Origin: SZUA-430 sp964561925
GTDB lineage: Bacteria > Pseudomonadota > Alphaproteobacteria > Micropepsales > Micropepsaceae
Direction of reading: 5' to 3'
Assembly (NCBI GenBank): GCA_964561925.1
Contig: CAZLRW010000103.1
Span: 1-13,237 of the forward strand
Length of the DNA stretch: 13,237 nucleotides
Part shown: positions 1-6,645 of the stretch, piece by piece
How the letters are laid out: every line of letters starts with the position of its first letter
Position numbering within the stretch: position 1 is the first letter of the stretch
Program-made: the position numbers and the translations under genes
Notes under the pieces: model-generated
The model's database searches: none
The model's input: only the letters and a program-made list of their open reading frames with translations
What the model was told of the DNA's origin: nothing

Positions 1-146
1 TCATGGCGAACACGGCGCCGGGCACCGACCAGGAAAGCGACCTCGCCGCCATGCGCGCAATCGTCGGAACGCTTCGTGTCACCGGCCCCAGCAAATGCCC
101 AAGTGAAGGCAAGTGTCCGCCGGGCGAAGTGGGGCGCGAGAAGTAG
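1..146 (+). CDS. C-terminal end of an unidentified protein (partial)
   Basis: An open frame runs from the window edge to a TAG at 144-146, leaving about 47 visible codons that include the segment DLAAMRAIVGTLRV and then a Gly/Pro/Cys-containing tail. Third codon positions are mostly G or C, as in the confident genes here, which favours real coding. The ATG at position 3 could be a start, but nothing upstream is visible, so this is more likely the end of a longer gene. I do not recognise the family; the hydrophobic, helical-looking stretch followed by a loose tail fits the end of a soluble or periplasmic domain. The next gene on the same strand starts 88 bp downstream and has a good promoter of its own, so an operon is not required. 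Confidence 0.45.
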   Translation, partial: MANTAPGTDQESDLAAMRAIVGTLRVTGPSKCPSEGKCPPGEVGREK

Positions 147-182
147 CGAACTCCTTCTCGGGGGACGACAGCACCAGCATCG

Positions 183-211
183 TTGGCAGACGCCGTTGCG
201 CTCGCTAAAGT
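183..211 (+). promoter_or_regulatory. Sigma-70-like promoter of the secreted-protein gene
   Basis: A -35 hexamer TTGGCA (183-188, five of six consensus bases) is separated by exactly 17 bp from a -10 hexamer TAAAGT (206-211, four of six). Transcription would begin near 217, about 17 nt before the ATG at 235, leaving room for the ribosome site GAGGAAG (223-229). The call comes from consensus matching by eye only. Confidence 0.5.
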
Positions 212-234
212 GAACCAGCAATGAGGAAGAGCAC

Positions 235-633
235 ATGAAGCGCGCACTTGCACTCTATTGTCTGACACTCGTCGCCGCCGTTGTTGCTGCCGCGGATCCA
301 CCGCCGCCGACCACAGAAGAAAAGCCGAAGAACCCGGACTGCGCGTTTCTCGAGTTGAACGGTGTTGCCGTACTCGACGACCGCACGGCGATTCTCGATA
401 TGTCGACCCGCGTGAAGGCGGCGCCGCAGAACCGCCGTTGGTTCAAAGTGACGTTCGTGTCGAGCTGCCGTCGTCTCAAGGGATCGCACTTCTTTACGCT
501 CGAGAGCGCGGGCTGCCCGCGCCGAGGTGACGTCATCGTCTTCAAGCGCCGCCCGAACGCGAGCGAAGAAGACACCGACAGATGCACGATCGACCAGTCC
601 GAAGAAATCCCTGTCCAGGCCGGAAACCAGTAA
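235..633 (+). CDS. Small secreted protein, four cysteines, DUF6491-like
   Basis: This 132-residue protein begins with a clear signal peptide: basic MKR, a hydrophobic core to about residue 18, and a likely cut after AAA at residue 20, followed by a proline-rich linker. The mature part has four cysteines (36, 78, 94, 117), enough for two disulfides, and a short beta-rich-looking domain with NGVAVLDDRTAIL, RWFKVTFVSSC and GDVIVF. That order resembles small secreted DUF6491-type proteins as I remember them, but I cannot confirm it, and no catalytic function is visible. The start is fixed by the ribosome site GAGGAAG five bases upstream. It is flanked by its own promoter and by a 162-bp non-coding gap, so it is probably transcribed alone. 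Confidence 0.8.
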   Translation: MKRALALYCLTLVAAVVAAADPPPPTTEEKPKNPDCAFLELNGVAVLDDRTAILDMSTRVKAAPQNRRWFKVTFVSSCRRLKGSHFFTLESAGCPRRGDVIVFKRRPNASEEDTDRCTIDQSEEIPVQAGNQ

Positions 634-795
634 CCGCATCGTGCGCCACGAAATGGCTGCGCGGAATCGCGAAAAGGGGCGGCGCCGTCGAACGGCAAGG
701 AGAGACGTCTGGCACCCGCCCCCTTGAAAGGTCCGCCGCTTCATCGGCCAACCGGCTCCTCAAGGCGTCAAGGAGCACCAATGGCGCGGGGGCGC

Positions 796-948
796 CTAGC
801 GCCGGTCCGGCGTCACGATCACGCGATAGACATCGCTGGTCGCGCTCGATCCCGTCGCCTGCTGCTGTGCGAAGTACGCCGCAACGACAACAACGATGGC
901 GGCCAGCACCGTCCACGCGATCATGTCCCGATTGCTGAGAATACGCAT
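796..948 (-). CDS. 50-residue single-pass membrane protein
   Basis: The protein starts MRILSNRDMIAW, continues as one hydrophobic helix (about residues 9-27, rich in V, A and I), and ends in a short polar tail, SSATSDVYRVIVTPDRR. An N-in topology with an outside tail is expected. A longer in-frame start exists at 1002, but a perfect GGAGG (956-960) sits seven bases before the ATG at 948, so the shorter form is chosen. The gene is divergent from the epimerase across 103 bp that hold an FNR-type palindrome centred about 60 bp upstream of this start. I do not recognise the family. The strong ribosome site and the clean membrane segment argue that it is real. Confidence 0.7.
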   Translation of the reverse strand: MRILSNRDMIAWTVLAAIVVVVAAYFAQQQATGSSATSDVYRVIVTPDRR

Positions 949-955
949 GTGATGA

Positions 956-960
956 CCTCC
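956..960 (-). promoter_or_regulatory. Ribosome binding site deciding the 948 start
   Basis: Read on the minus strand this is GGAGG followed by seven bases and then ATG. It is one of the best ribosome sites in the window and excludes the longer reading from 1002. Confidence 0.7.
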
Positions 961-1001
961 GAAATATGGGCTAAGCATGGTGGAGCTTCGCGCCGGCGGC
1001 A

Positions 1002-1015
1002 TTGATCCCGATCAA
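1002..1015. promoter_or_regulatory. Perfect FNR/FixK/Anr-type palindrome
   Basis: The sequence TTGATCCCGATCAA matches the full TTGAT-N4-ATCAA consensus bound by Crp/Fnr-family oxygen regulators (FNR, Anr, FixK). It lies between two divergent starts, 948 (minus) and 1052 (plus). Its centre is at 1008.5. A class II arrangement (site centred at -41.5) would put a minus-strand start near 967, which leaves a leader of about 19 nt containing the GGAGG of the membrane-protein gene. For the epimerase the same geometry would put the start almost at its ATG. No strong -10 hexamer is visible in either direction. Ten fixed bases are very unlikely by chance in 13 kb. Confidence 0.6.
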
Positions 1016-1051
1016 AAGCAGCACCGCGCGAGGGCGAGAAGAAAGGTCCAC

Positions 1052-2044
1052 ATGAACATCTTCCTCACCGGCGCGTCCGGCTTCGTCGGCGGCGCGTTCG
1101 CCAAAGCTCACGCGAAAACCCACACGATCACGGCCATGTCACGCAGCGAAAAGAGCGACGTCGCGATCAGGGCTGTGGGCGCGACGCCGGTTCGCAGCGC
1201 CCTGAACGAAGTGGCGCTGGATCAGCTGAAGGGCGTCGACGCCGTCGTCCATTGCGCCGCGCATGTGGAGGAATGGGGCCCTTGGGAAGACTACTGGCGC
1301 ATGAACGTCGAGGGCACGAAACAACTCCTCGCCGTCGCAAAGCAGGCCGGCGTCAAACGCTTCGTCCACATCGGCACCGAGGCGGCGCTCTTCCACGGCC
1401 AGCACATGCGCAACGTCGATGAAACCTATCCTCTGTCGCTGAACTCGCCCTATCCCTACTCGCGCACGAAGGCGCATGCGGAAAAGGCGGTGCGTGGGGC
1501 GAACGACGCCAAGGCGAACTTCACGACCATCGTCTTGCGCCCGCGCATGATCTGGGGCGAAGGCGACCAGACGATCTTGCCCGTCGTGCGCGAGATGGTG
1601 GCGAAGGGCGCGTTCGCCTGGATCGACGGCGGCCGCGCGAAGACATCGACGACGAATATCGCGAATCTCGTCCACGCGATGAACCTCGCGCTGACCAACG
1701 GGCAGGGTGGGCAAGCCTACTTCATCCTCGACACGGAAAATCCCGTCGTCTTCCGCGACTTCATGACGAAGATGATGCAAGCAGCCGGAATCCCCGTGCC
1801 CACGCGCGGCGTTCCCGGCTGGCTCGTCCGCACGATCGCCTATGCCGGCGAAACCACATTCCGCGCACTCAGCCTGAAGTCGAAGCCCCCGCTCACCCGC
1901 TTCACCGCCAACATCATGAGCCGCGACTGCATCTTGAGCGACGCCAAGGCAAGGCGTGAAATGGACTACATCCCGCCGGTCACGATGGAGCAAGGCCTCG
2001 AAGGACTCGCGCGTTCGCTTCAAGCCGCGGGACGCAACATCTGA
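1052..2044 (+). CDS. NAD(P)-dependent epimerase/dehydratase (extended SDR)
   Basis: This 330-residue extended short-chain dehydrogenase starts MNIFLTGASGFVGG. Its TGxxGxxG Rossmann motif at residues 6-13 binds NAD or NADP. The catalytic set is visible: Thr109 in HIGTEAAL and Tyr136xxxLys140 in YSRTK. VVHCAAHV and RPRMIWGEGD are further family landmarks. Members act on nucleotide sugars, sterols or other hydroxy/keto compounds; the substrate cannot be read here. The start at 1052 puts the fold at the N-terminus, with GAAAGG upstream; an in-frame start at 977 would add 25 basic residues with no domain. The gene overlaps the convergent lytic transglycosylase by 25 bp and may share oxygen-responsive control through the site at 1002-1015. 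Confidence 0.9.
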   Translation: MNIFLTGASGFVGGAFAKAHAKTHTITAMSRSEKSDVAIRAVGATPVRSALNEVALDQLKGVDAVVHCAAHVEEWGPWEDYWRMNVEGTKQLLAVAKQAGVKRFVHIGTEAALFHGQHMRNVDETYPLSLNSPYPYSRTKAHAEKAVRGANDAKANFTTIVLRPRMIWGEGDQTILPVVREMVAKGAFAWIDGGRAKTSTTNIANLVHAMNLALTNGQGGQAYFILDTENPVVFRDFMTKMMQAAGIPVPTRGVPGWLVRTIAYAGETTFRALSLKSKPPLTRFTANIMSRDCILSDAKARREMDYIPPVTMEQGLEGLARSLQAAGRNI

Positions 2045-4056
2045 GAAAGCTCCCGCGGCTGCAGCGCTTCGCCGCGGCGGGTTTTGTAGACAAGCTGGTT
2101 CTCCAGCACGCGCATCACATAGTTGCGCGTTTCGTCGAACGGGATGGATTCGATCCAGTCGACGACGTCGACCTTTGCGTCGCGCGGATCGCCGCGCGCG
2201 CTGACCCAACCCAGCACGCGCGCCTTGCCGGCGTTGTATCCCGCGATCGTCAGAACCCAGGAACCGCCGAACCCGTCTAGCAGATCCTTCAGGTGATAGC
2301 AGCCGAGGCTAAGATTGGTTTCCGGCTTGTGCAGATCGCCCGCACCCGCAAATGCAATCCCGTACCGCCGCGCCACGTCCCGGGCGGTCGAGGGCAGGAT
2401 CTGCATCAGGCCGCGTGCATTCGCGCCGCTCACCGCCGAAGGATCGAACTCGCTCTCCTGCCGGATCAGCGCGAGCACGAGCGCGGGCGGAACGCCGGCC
2501 GCCGCGCACGCCGCAGGCAAGTCGAGCAAGGGATAGAGCTGCTCGGCGAGCGGCACGCCCAACGTTTGCGCCTTCTTGGCGCTGCGCAGCGCGCCATAGG
2601 TGTTGCCGATCTTCGTCAAACGCGCGCTCAGCGCCGCCGCGCAGGCCGCCGACTGGCAGCCATCGATCGCAGCGTTCGCGAACGCGTTGGCGCGGCGATT
2701 GTCGCCGATGCGCAGCAACACGGCGGAGGCCTGCACCAGTTCCTCGATATCTTCGCCTGCCGCAACAACGCCGGAAGGTTGCGGCGCCGGACTGGCCGCG
2801 CCGCTGGCGCCAGGCTGCATCTCGAACGCAAGACGGCCATAGAACGTGGCCGGCTCACCCGCGGCGACGGCGAGCGACTGCCGCGCCTTCGCGTCTTCGT
2901 CGCGCGCCATCAGCGCCTGCGCCTTCCAGTAAGCGGCCCGGGCGCGCGTGATCGGCGACCGCGCCGCCGCTTCCAGGTTCTGGAAATGCACCAACGCTTT
3001 CTTCGGCTCGTCGAGATGGCGCAGCGCAATCCAGCCTGAAAGAAACTCCGCCTCCAGATAGGCCGTGATGTTCGCCTCGGCGGACAGACGCGCCCGCGAC
3101 GCGAGCTTGTAGGCCGTGTCGTGCTCCTCGGCATCGAGCGCGGTGCGAGCCTGCAGATTGTACTCGCTCCACCACGTTTGCGAATACGCCGGCGGTAGCG
3201 CGCCGCCGCTGTTCGCCTTCAGAAGCAGCGACCACGAGTCCTCCGTCCCGCCGCCCTTTCTGAGCCGCACCGCTTCGTCATAGATGAGGCTCGCACCCCA
3301 TGCGGGCGATGGGGCGTCGTCCTGCACGTCGTCGACGTCGATCTCGATGCCGGATTGAACCTTCACCCGCGCGTCCACGAAGCTCTGCACCTTCGGCGAA
3401 AGCAGCGGCAGGATTTCGCGGGCGGCCGAGACGTTTCGCTTCCACAACAGATCGTCGGCGCGCGCGAGGTGATCGCTTTCGGCGAGCGTCATCTGCGTGG
3501 CAGCCGTCCACTCCTGATAGTCCGTCAAGCTCAGCGTGAGAGCCGCCCAACAGCGCCGGATGCTCGAAAGCGCGGCCTGCTTCTCGCCGCGCGCAAACTG
3601 AAACTTCGCCCAGGCAAGACAACCCGCACTCGTGCGCGGCGCGCGGGCCGTGAACCAAGCGGGACCTTTCGTGTCGACGAGCGCCGCTGCAAGCAGCGCC
3701 TCCTCGCCGCGCTGCGCGACTTGCCAGCGCCCCGGCCAATTCGAATGCGCGTTCAGGAACGCATCGATCTCGTCGAACGTCGCGCCGGAGGCGGACGACG
3801 ACATATGACGCCACTGAACGAGATCGCGCACGATTGCCGGCTGCTTCTCAACCAGCGCCTTCGCCCCCGCCCAATCTTTCGCATCCTGCGCCGCGAACGC
3901 TTTGGTCAGCGCCTCAAGCGCTTTCGCGCCGGGCGCCGCGTCGTCAGCGCCCGCTGCAAACGGCGTGGCGCAGACCAGAAGCGCCACCACAGCTGCACGC
4001 AACGCAGCGCAGCCGCGAACAAACGGCCCATGTGCACGCAAGGAGGTCGTTGCCAT
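2020..4056 (-). CDS. slt: Soluble lytic murein transglycosylase, Slt70-type
   Basis: This periplasmic enzyme would cleave peptidoglycan between MurNAc and GlcNAc to give 1,6-anhydro-muropeptides. From the start at 4056 it has 678 residues, close to Slt70-type proteins. A signal peptide (about residues 1-35, ending PFAAGA before DDA) is followed by a long alpha-helical, superhelix-like region rich in A, L, W and R. The SLT catalytic domain lies at about 525-640. It shows the catalytic Glu534 in IRQESEFDP, then ARGLMQILPSTA and TIAGYNAGKARVLGW, all hallmark motifs. Starts at 4059 (GTG) and 4140 are also in frame. 4056 is preferred because it puts a normal signal peptide first, although no strong ribosome site precedes any of them. 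The 3' end overlaps the convergent epimerase gene. Confidence 0.93.
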   Translation of the reverse strand: MATTSLRAHGPFVRGCAALRAAVVALLVCATPFAAGADDAAPGAKALEALTKAFAAQDAKDWAGAKALVEKQPAIVRDLVQWRHMSSSASGATFDEIDAFLNAHSNWPGRWQVAQRGEEALLAAALVDTKGPAWFTARAPRTSAGCLAWAKFQFARGEKQAALSSIRRCWAALTLSLTDYQEWTAATQMTLAESDHLARADDLLWKRNVSAAREILPLLSPKVQSFVDARVKVQSGIEIDVDDVQDDAPSPAWGASLIYDEAVRLRKGGGTEDSWSLLLKANSGGALPPAYSQTWWSEYNLQARTALDAEEHDTAYKLASRARLSAEANITAYLEAEFLSGWIALRHLDEPKKALVHFQNLEAAARSPITRARAAYWKAQALMARDEDAKARQSLAVAAGEPATFYGRLAFEMQPGASGAASPAPQPSGVVAAGEDIEELVQASAVLLRIGDNRRANAFANAAIDGCQSAACAAALSARLTKIGNTYGALRSAKKAQTLGVPLAEQLYPLLDLPAACAAAGVPPALVLALIRQESEFDPSAVSGANARGLMQILPSTARDVARRYGIAFAGAGDLHKPETNLSLGCYHLKDLLDGFGGSWVLTIAGYNAGKARVLGWVSARGDPRDAKVDVVDWIESIPFDETRNYVMRVLENQLVYKTRRGEALQPRELSQMLRPAA

Positions 4057-4164
4057 CACGCTCGGAACGCAAGGAAAAACAACGCGAAACCGACGATTTC
4101 GCCGAGCCCCAAGAATGGACCACGAACAGACACCAGGCAAGCCGGCAGCCGGATCATCTGCCCC

Positions 4165-4190
4165 GGGAACGCGGGCATCTTGCCCGCCCT
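4165..4190. repeat. Palindromic intergenic repeat (GCGGGC-atctt-GCCCGC core)
   Basis: A perfect 6-bp stem with a 5-nt loop at 4171-4187 is embedded in GGGAACGCGGGCATCTTGCCCG. It reads as GNAGILPA in one frame, a peptide that often marks a widespread family of short bacterial intergenic palindromes in spurious ORFs. It lies between the VOC stop (4227) and the transglycosylase start (4056). It could serve as a weak terminator for the VOC gene, but no T-run follows. Only one copy is visible in this window. Confidence 0.5.
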
Positions 4191-4226
4191 CGTTGTGTCA
4201 ATATCGAGCAACTCAAGAGCGTCGCG

Positions 4227-4613
4227 TCACTTCGCGTTCGCATCCTCCTGATGCAATCCGAAAATATTCCCGTCCGGATCCTTGCAATAGGCAACCCAGC
4301 CGACGCCCGGGATCGCCATCTTCGGCAGCGCCTCCGTGCCGCCGAGTTTCAGCGCCTTGGCAGCGAAGGTGTCCACCGAGGTGACGCTGACCGTGCAAAC
4401 GAAGGCGTTGACCGCTTGCCCGTCGGCGGGTTTCGGTCCGCGCCGCTGCATCAAGCCGCCGTTGATGCCCGGCTCGTTGCCCTCTTTGGTGTCGATCAGC
4501 CAATAGTCGATGTGGGGCAGATGCTGCATCTTCCACCCGAAAAGCTCGCGGTAGTAGTCGGCAAGCTTTGCGGGTTCGGCAGCATGAATCTCGAAATGCG
4601 TGACTCGCGGCAT
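4227..4613 (-). CDS. VOC (glyoxalase/bleomycin-resistance fold) family protein
   Basis: This 128-residue protein has the two-half beta-alpha-beta-beta-beta layout of the vicinal oxygen chelate superfamily. The first half starts VTHFEIHAAEPAKLADYYREL; the second runs from about residue 72 to a conserved KDPDGNIFGLHQ end (111-122). His10 and the C-terminal acidic/His region are the likely metal-ligand positions, but a functional site cannot be assigned. Family activities include glyoxalase, dioxygenase, epimerase and drug binding, so the substrate is unknown. The start at 4613 is supported by GGGAGAA seven to thirteen bases upstream; an in-frame ATG at 4664 would add 17 unrelated residues. It lies 124 bp after the acyl-CoA dehydrogenase, with a palindrome in that gap. 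Confidence 0.85.
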   Translation of the reverse strand: MPRVTHFEIHAAEPAKLADYYRELFGWKMQHLPHIDYWLIDTKEGNEPGINGGLMQRRGPKPADGQAVNAFVCTVSVTSVDTFAAKALKLGGTEALPKMAIPGVGWVAYCKDPDGNIFGLHQEDANAK

Positions 4614-4685
4614 GAGCGGTTCTCCCTGATGCAGGCAGAATCGCACAGAGTGCCCGACCGGCACAGCGAGAAGTCGGAACGCGCA

Positions 4686-4705
4686 ACGTCACGGTTGTGT
4701 GACGT
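4686..4705. promoter_or_regulatory. Inverted repeat ACGTCAC-N6-GTGACGT between two minus-strand genes
   Basis: A perfect 7-bp inverted repeat with a 6-bp spacer starts 33 bp past the acyl-CoA dehydrogenase stop codon and ends 73 bp before the VOC start. The symmetry would suit a dimeric regulator controlling the VOC gene. In RNA it would form a hairpin, but no T-run follows on the minus strand, so it is a poor intrinsic terminator. Confidence 0.35.
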
Positions 4706-4737
4706 GTTCCTCCATGCCCGAAGCGCCTGTCGGAACC

Positions 4738-6579
4738 TCAGAAATTCGCCGCGTCCAGCATCATTAGCCCGTCCGCGCCCGCCTTCACGCGCTCGGCGAG
4801 GCTCGCCGTGTCCGGCATCAGCCGTTCCATCCAGAACCGCGCGCTCACGAGCTTCGCCTCATAGAACGCCGCGTTCGCAGGTTTCGTCGCGAGTTTCGCG
4901 AGCGCCGCCTTCGCCTGGCGCGCCCACAGCCAGCCCACGACGGTGAGCCCGAACATGCGCAGATAGTCGACGCTGGCCGCACCCGCGTTGTCGGGGTTCT
5001 TCATCCCGTTCTGCGCGAGCCACAGCGTCGCCTCTTGCAGCCGCGCAAGGCCCGCCTTCACCGGCTCGACGTACGGCTTCATCTCCTCCGACGTTTCGGC
5101 GGCAAGGAACGTGTTGATCTTGTTGAAGAGCGTCATCGGCGCCCGCCCGCCCGCGCGGCCGAGCTTACGCCCCACGAGATCGAGCGCCTGCACGCCGTTC
5201 GCGCCTTCATAGGTCTGGTTGATGCGCGCGTCGCGCACGAACTGCTCCATGCCGTGGTCGCGGATGTAACCGTGTCCCCCGAACACCTGCATCGCCGCGT
5301 TCGCCGCGTCGAAGCCCATGTCGGTGCAGAACGCCTTGATCACCGGCGTAAGCAAGTCGGCCATGTCGGCGGCCTCCTGCCGCTCCGCATCGCTGCGCTT
5401 CGATCCGGCGATGCCGAGGTTGAGCGAAATCAACGTCGCAAGCGCCCGTCCGCCTTCCGCCGCCACGCGCGCGAACATCAGCATGCGCCGCACGTCCGGA
5501 TGCACGATCAGCGGGTCGGCGGGCTTGTCGGGCGCCTTCGCCCCGGTCAGCGCGCGGCCGACCAGACGCTCCTTCGCGTAGGTCACGGCGTTCTGATAAG
5601 CGACCTCGGCTATGGCGACGCCCTGTACGCCGACGCCGAGGCGCGCGGCGTTCATCATCCCGAACATCCCCTTCATGCCTTCGGAGGACGACTTCTTGCC
5701 GCCGGGCGTGGCGCTCTTCGGCTGCGGCTTCGGCCCCAGACGCCACGCCTTCGCCTCGTCGAAGTTCAAGACGGCCGTCGCGTTCGCCTTGATGCCCATC
5801 TTCTTTTCGATCGAGCCCGTGAACACGCCGTTGCGCGCACCCATCGTGCCGTCCTCGTTGACGAGGAACTTCGGCACCATGAAGAAATTCACGGTCGAAA
5901 GGTCGTCGGCGAGCTTCCCGTTCTCGTCGGGGATTTTCGCGATCACCATGTGAATGATGTTCGACGTCAAATCCTGATCGCCGCCGGAAATGAAAATCTT
6001 CGTGCCGGAGAGTTTGTAGGTGCCGTCCGGCTGCTCCACCGCCTTCGTCTTCATCAGCCGAAGATCGGTGCCGCAATGCGGCTCGGTCAGGCACATCGTG
6101 CCCGCCCATTCACCCATCACCATCTTCGTCACGATCTTCTCACGCATCCACGGCGCGCCGGTCGCCGAGAGCGCGGAGTAGGCGGCGGCGGTCAGCCCCG
6201 GATACATCGCAAACGCCTGGTTGGCGGAGAACGCCATCTCGGTCACGGCGAAGGTGAGCAAGATCGGCAAGCCCGCGCCGCCGTACTGCTCCGGCACCGC
6301 AAGCCGGTTCCACCCCGCCTCGCGATAGGCGTTCCAGGCTTCTTTGAATCCCTTCGGCGTTCGAACGACGCCGTTCTCGAAGTGACAGCCTTCTTCGTCG
6401 CCCGACTGGTTGATCGGTTGCAGCACCTCTTCGACGAACTTGCCCGCGCCTTCGAGCACGTCGCGCACCGTCGCGCGGTCGAGCTCCGCATAACCGGGAA
6501 GATCGGTGTGCTTCTCGATCTCGTGCACGTCGAACAGCAGAAACTCGAAATCGGCGACGGGGGCTTTATAGGAGGGCAT
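4738..6579 (-). CDS. Acyl-CoA dehydrogenase, long form with C-terminal domain (DmdC-like class)
   Basis: This 613-residue FAD enzyme would catalyse alpha,beta-dehydrogenation of an acyl-CoA. It has the N-terminal helical domain, then LTEPHCGTDL (164-173) and SGTKIFISGG (191-200) in the FAD/substrate beta-domain. These are followed by FGGHGYI (433-439) and the proposed catalytic base Glu458 in QTYEGANG, where the long-form family, including methylmercaptopropionyl-CoA dehydrogenase (DmdC), carries it. About 150 further residues form the extra C-terminal domain. The early DFEFLLFDV segment is also typical of this class. The substrate could be a medium or long acyl-CoA or methylmercaptopropionyl-CoA; nothing nearby decides it. 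The ribosome site is weak. The gene follows the alpha-galactosidase by 66 bp, with a possible promoter between them. Confidence 0.93.
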   Translation of the reverse strand: MPSYKAPVADFEFLLFDVHEIEKHTDLPGYAELDRATVRDVLEGAGKFVEEVLQPINQSGDEEGCHFENGVVRTPKGFKEAWNAYREAGWNRLAVPEQYGGAGLPILLTFAVTEMAFSANQAFAMYPGLTAAAYSALSATGAPWMREKIVTKMVMGEWAGTMCLTEPHCGTDLRLMKTKAVEQPDGTYKLSGTKIFISGGDQDLTSNIIHMVIAKIPDENGKLADDLSTVNFFMVPKFLVNEDGTMGARNGVFTGSIEKKMGIKANATAVLNFDEAKAWRLGPKPQPKSATPGGKKSSSEGMKGMFGMMNAARLGVGVQGVAIAEVAYQNAVTYAKERLVGRALTGAKAPDKPADPLIVHPDVRRMLMFARVAAEGGRALATLISLNLGIAGSKRSDAERQEAADMADLLTPVIKAFCTDMGFDAANAAMQVFGGHGYIRDHGMEQFVRDARINQTYEGANGVQALDLVGRKLGRAGGRAPMTLFNKINTFLAAETSEEMKPYVEPVKAGLARLQEATLWLAQNGMKNPDNAGAASVDYLRMFGLTVVGWLWARQAKAALAKLATKPANAAFYEAKLVSARFWMERLMPDTASLAERVKAGADGLMMLDAANF

Positions 6580-6608
6580 CGGTCGTATCCGTTGCTGGAA
6601 TCGTGGGC

Positions 6609-6638
6609 GTTATCGCGCGGCCCAGGGGCCAAAGGCAA
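6609..6638 (-). promoter_or_regulatory. Possible promoter for the acyl-CoA dehydrogenase gene
   Basis: On the minus strand TTGCCT (6638-6633) is followed after 18 bp by GATAAC (6614-6609), each matching four of six consensus bases. Transcription would start near 6602, about 22 nt before the ATG at 6579. This is a weak call; read-through from the upstream genes is equally possible. Confidence 0.28.
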
Positions 6639-6645
6639 GGAAAGC

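Noticed and set aside
755..776. Hairpin GCTCCT/AGGAGC with a ten-base loop between the secreted protein and the small membrane protein
   Set aside because: A bidirectional terminator was considered, but there is no T-run on either side and it is over 120 bp from the plus-strand stop.
1139..2209. Minus-strand ORF of 356 codons opposite the epimerase
   Set aside because: It is antisense to the Rossmann-fold gene and has no motif or ribosome site of its own.
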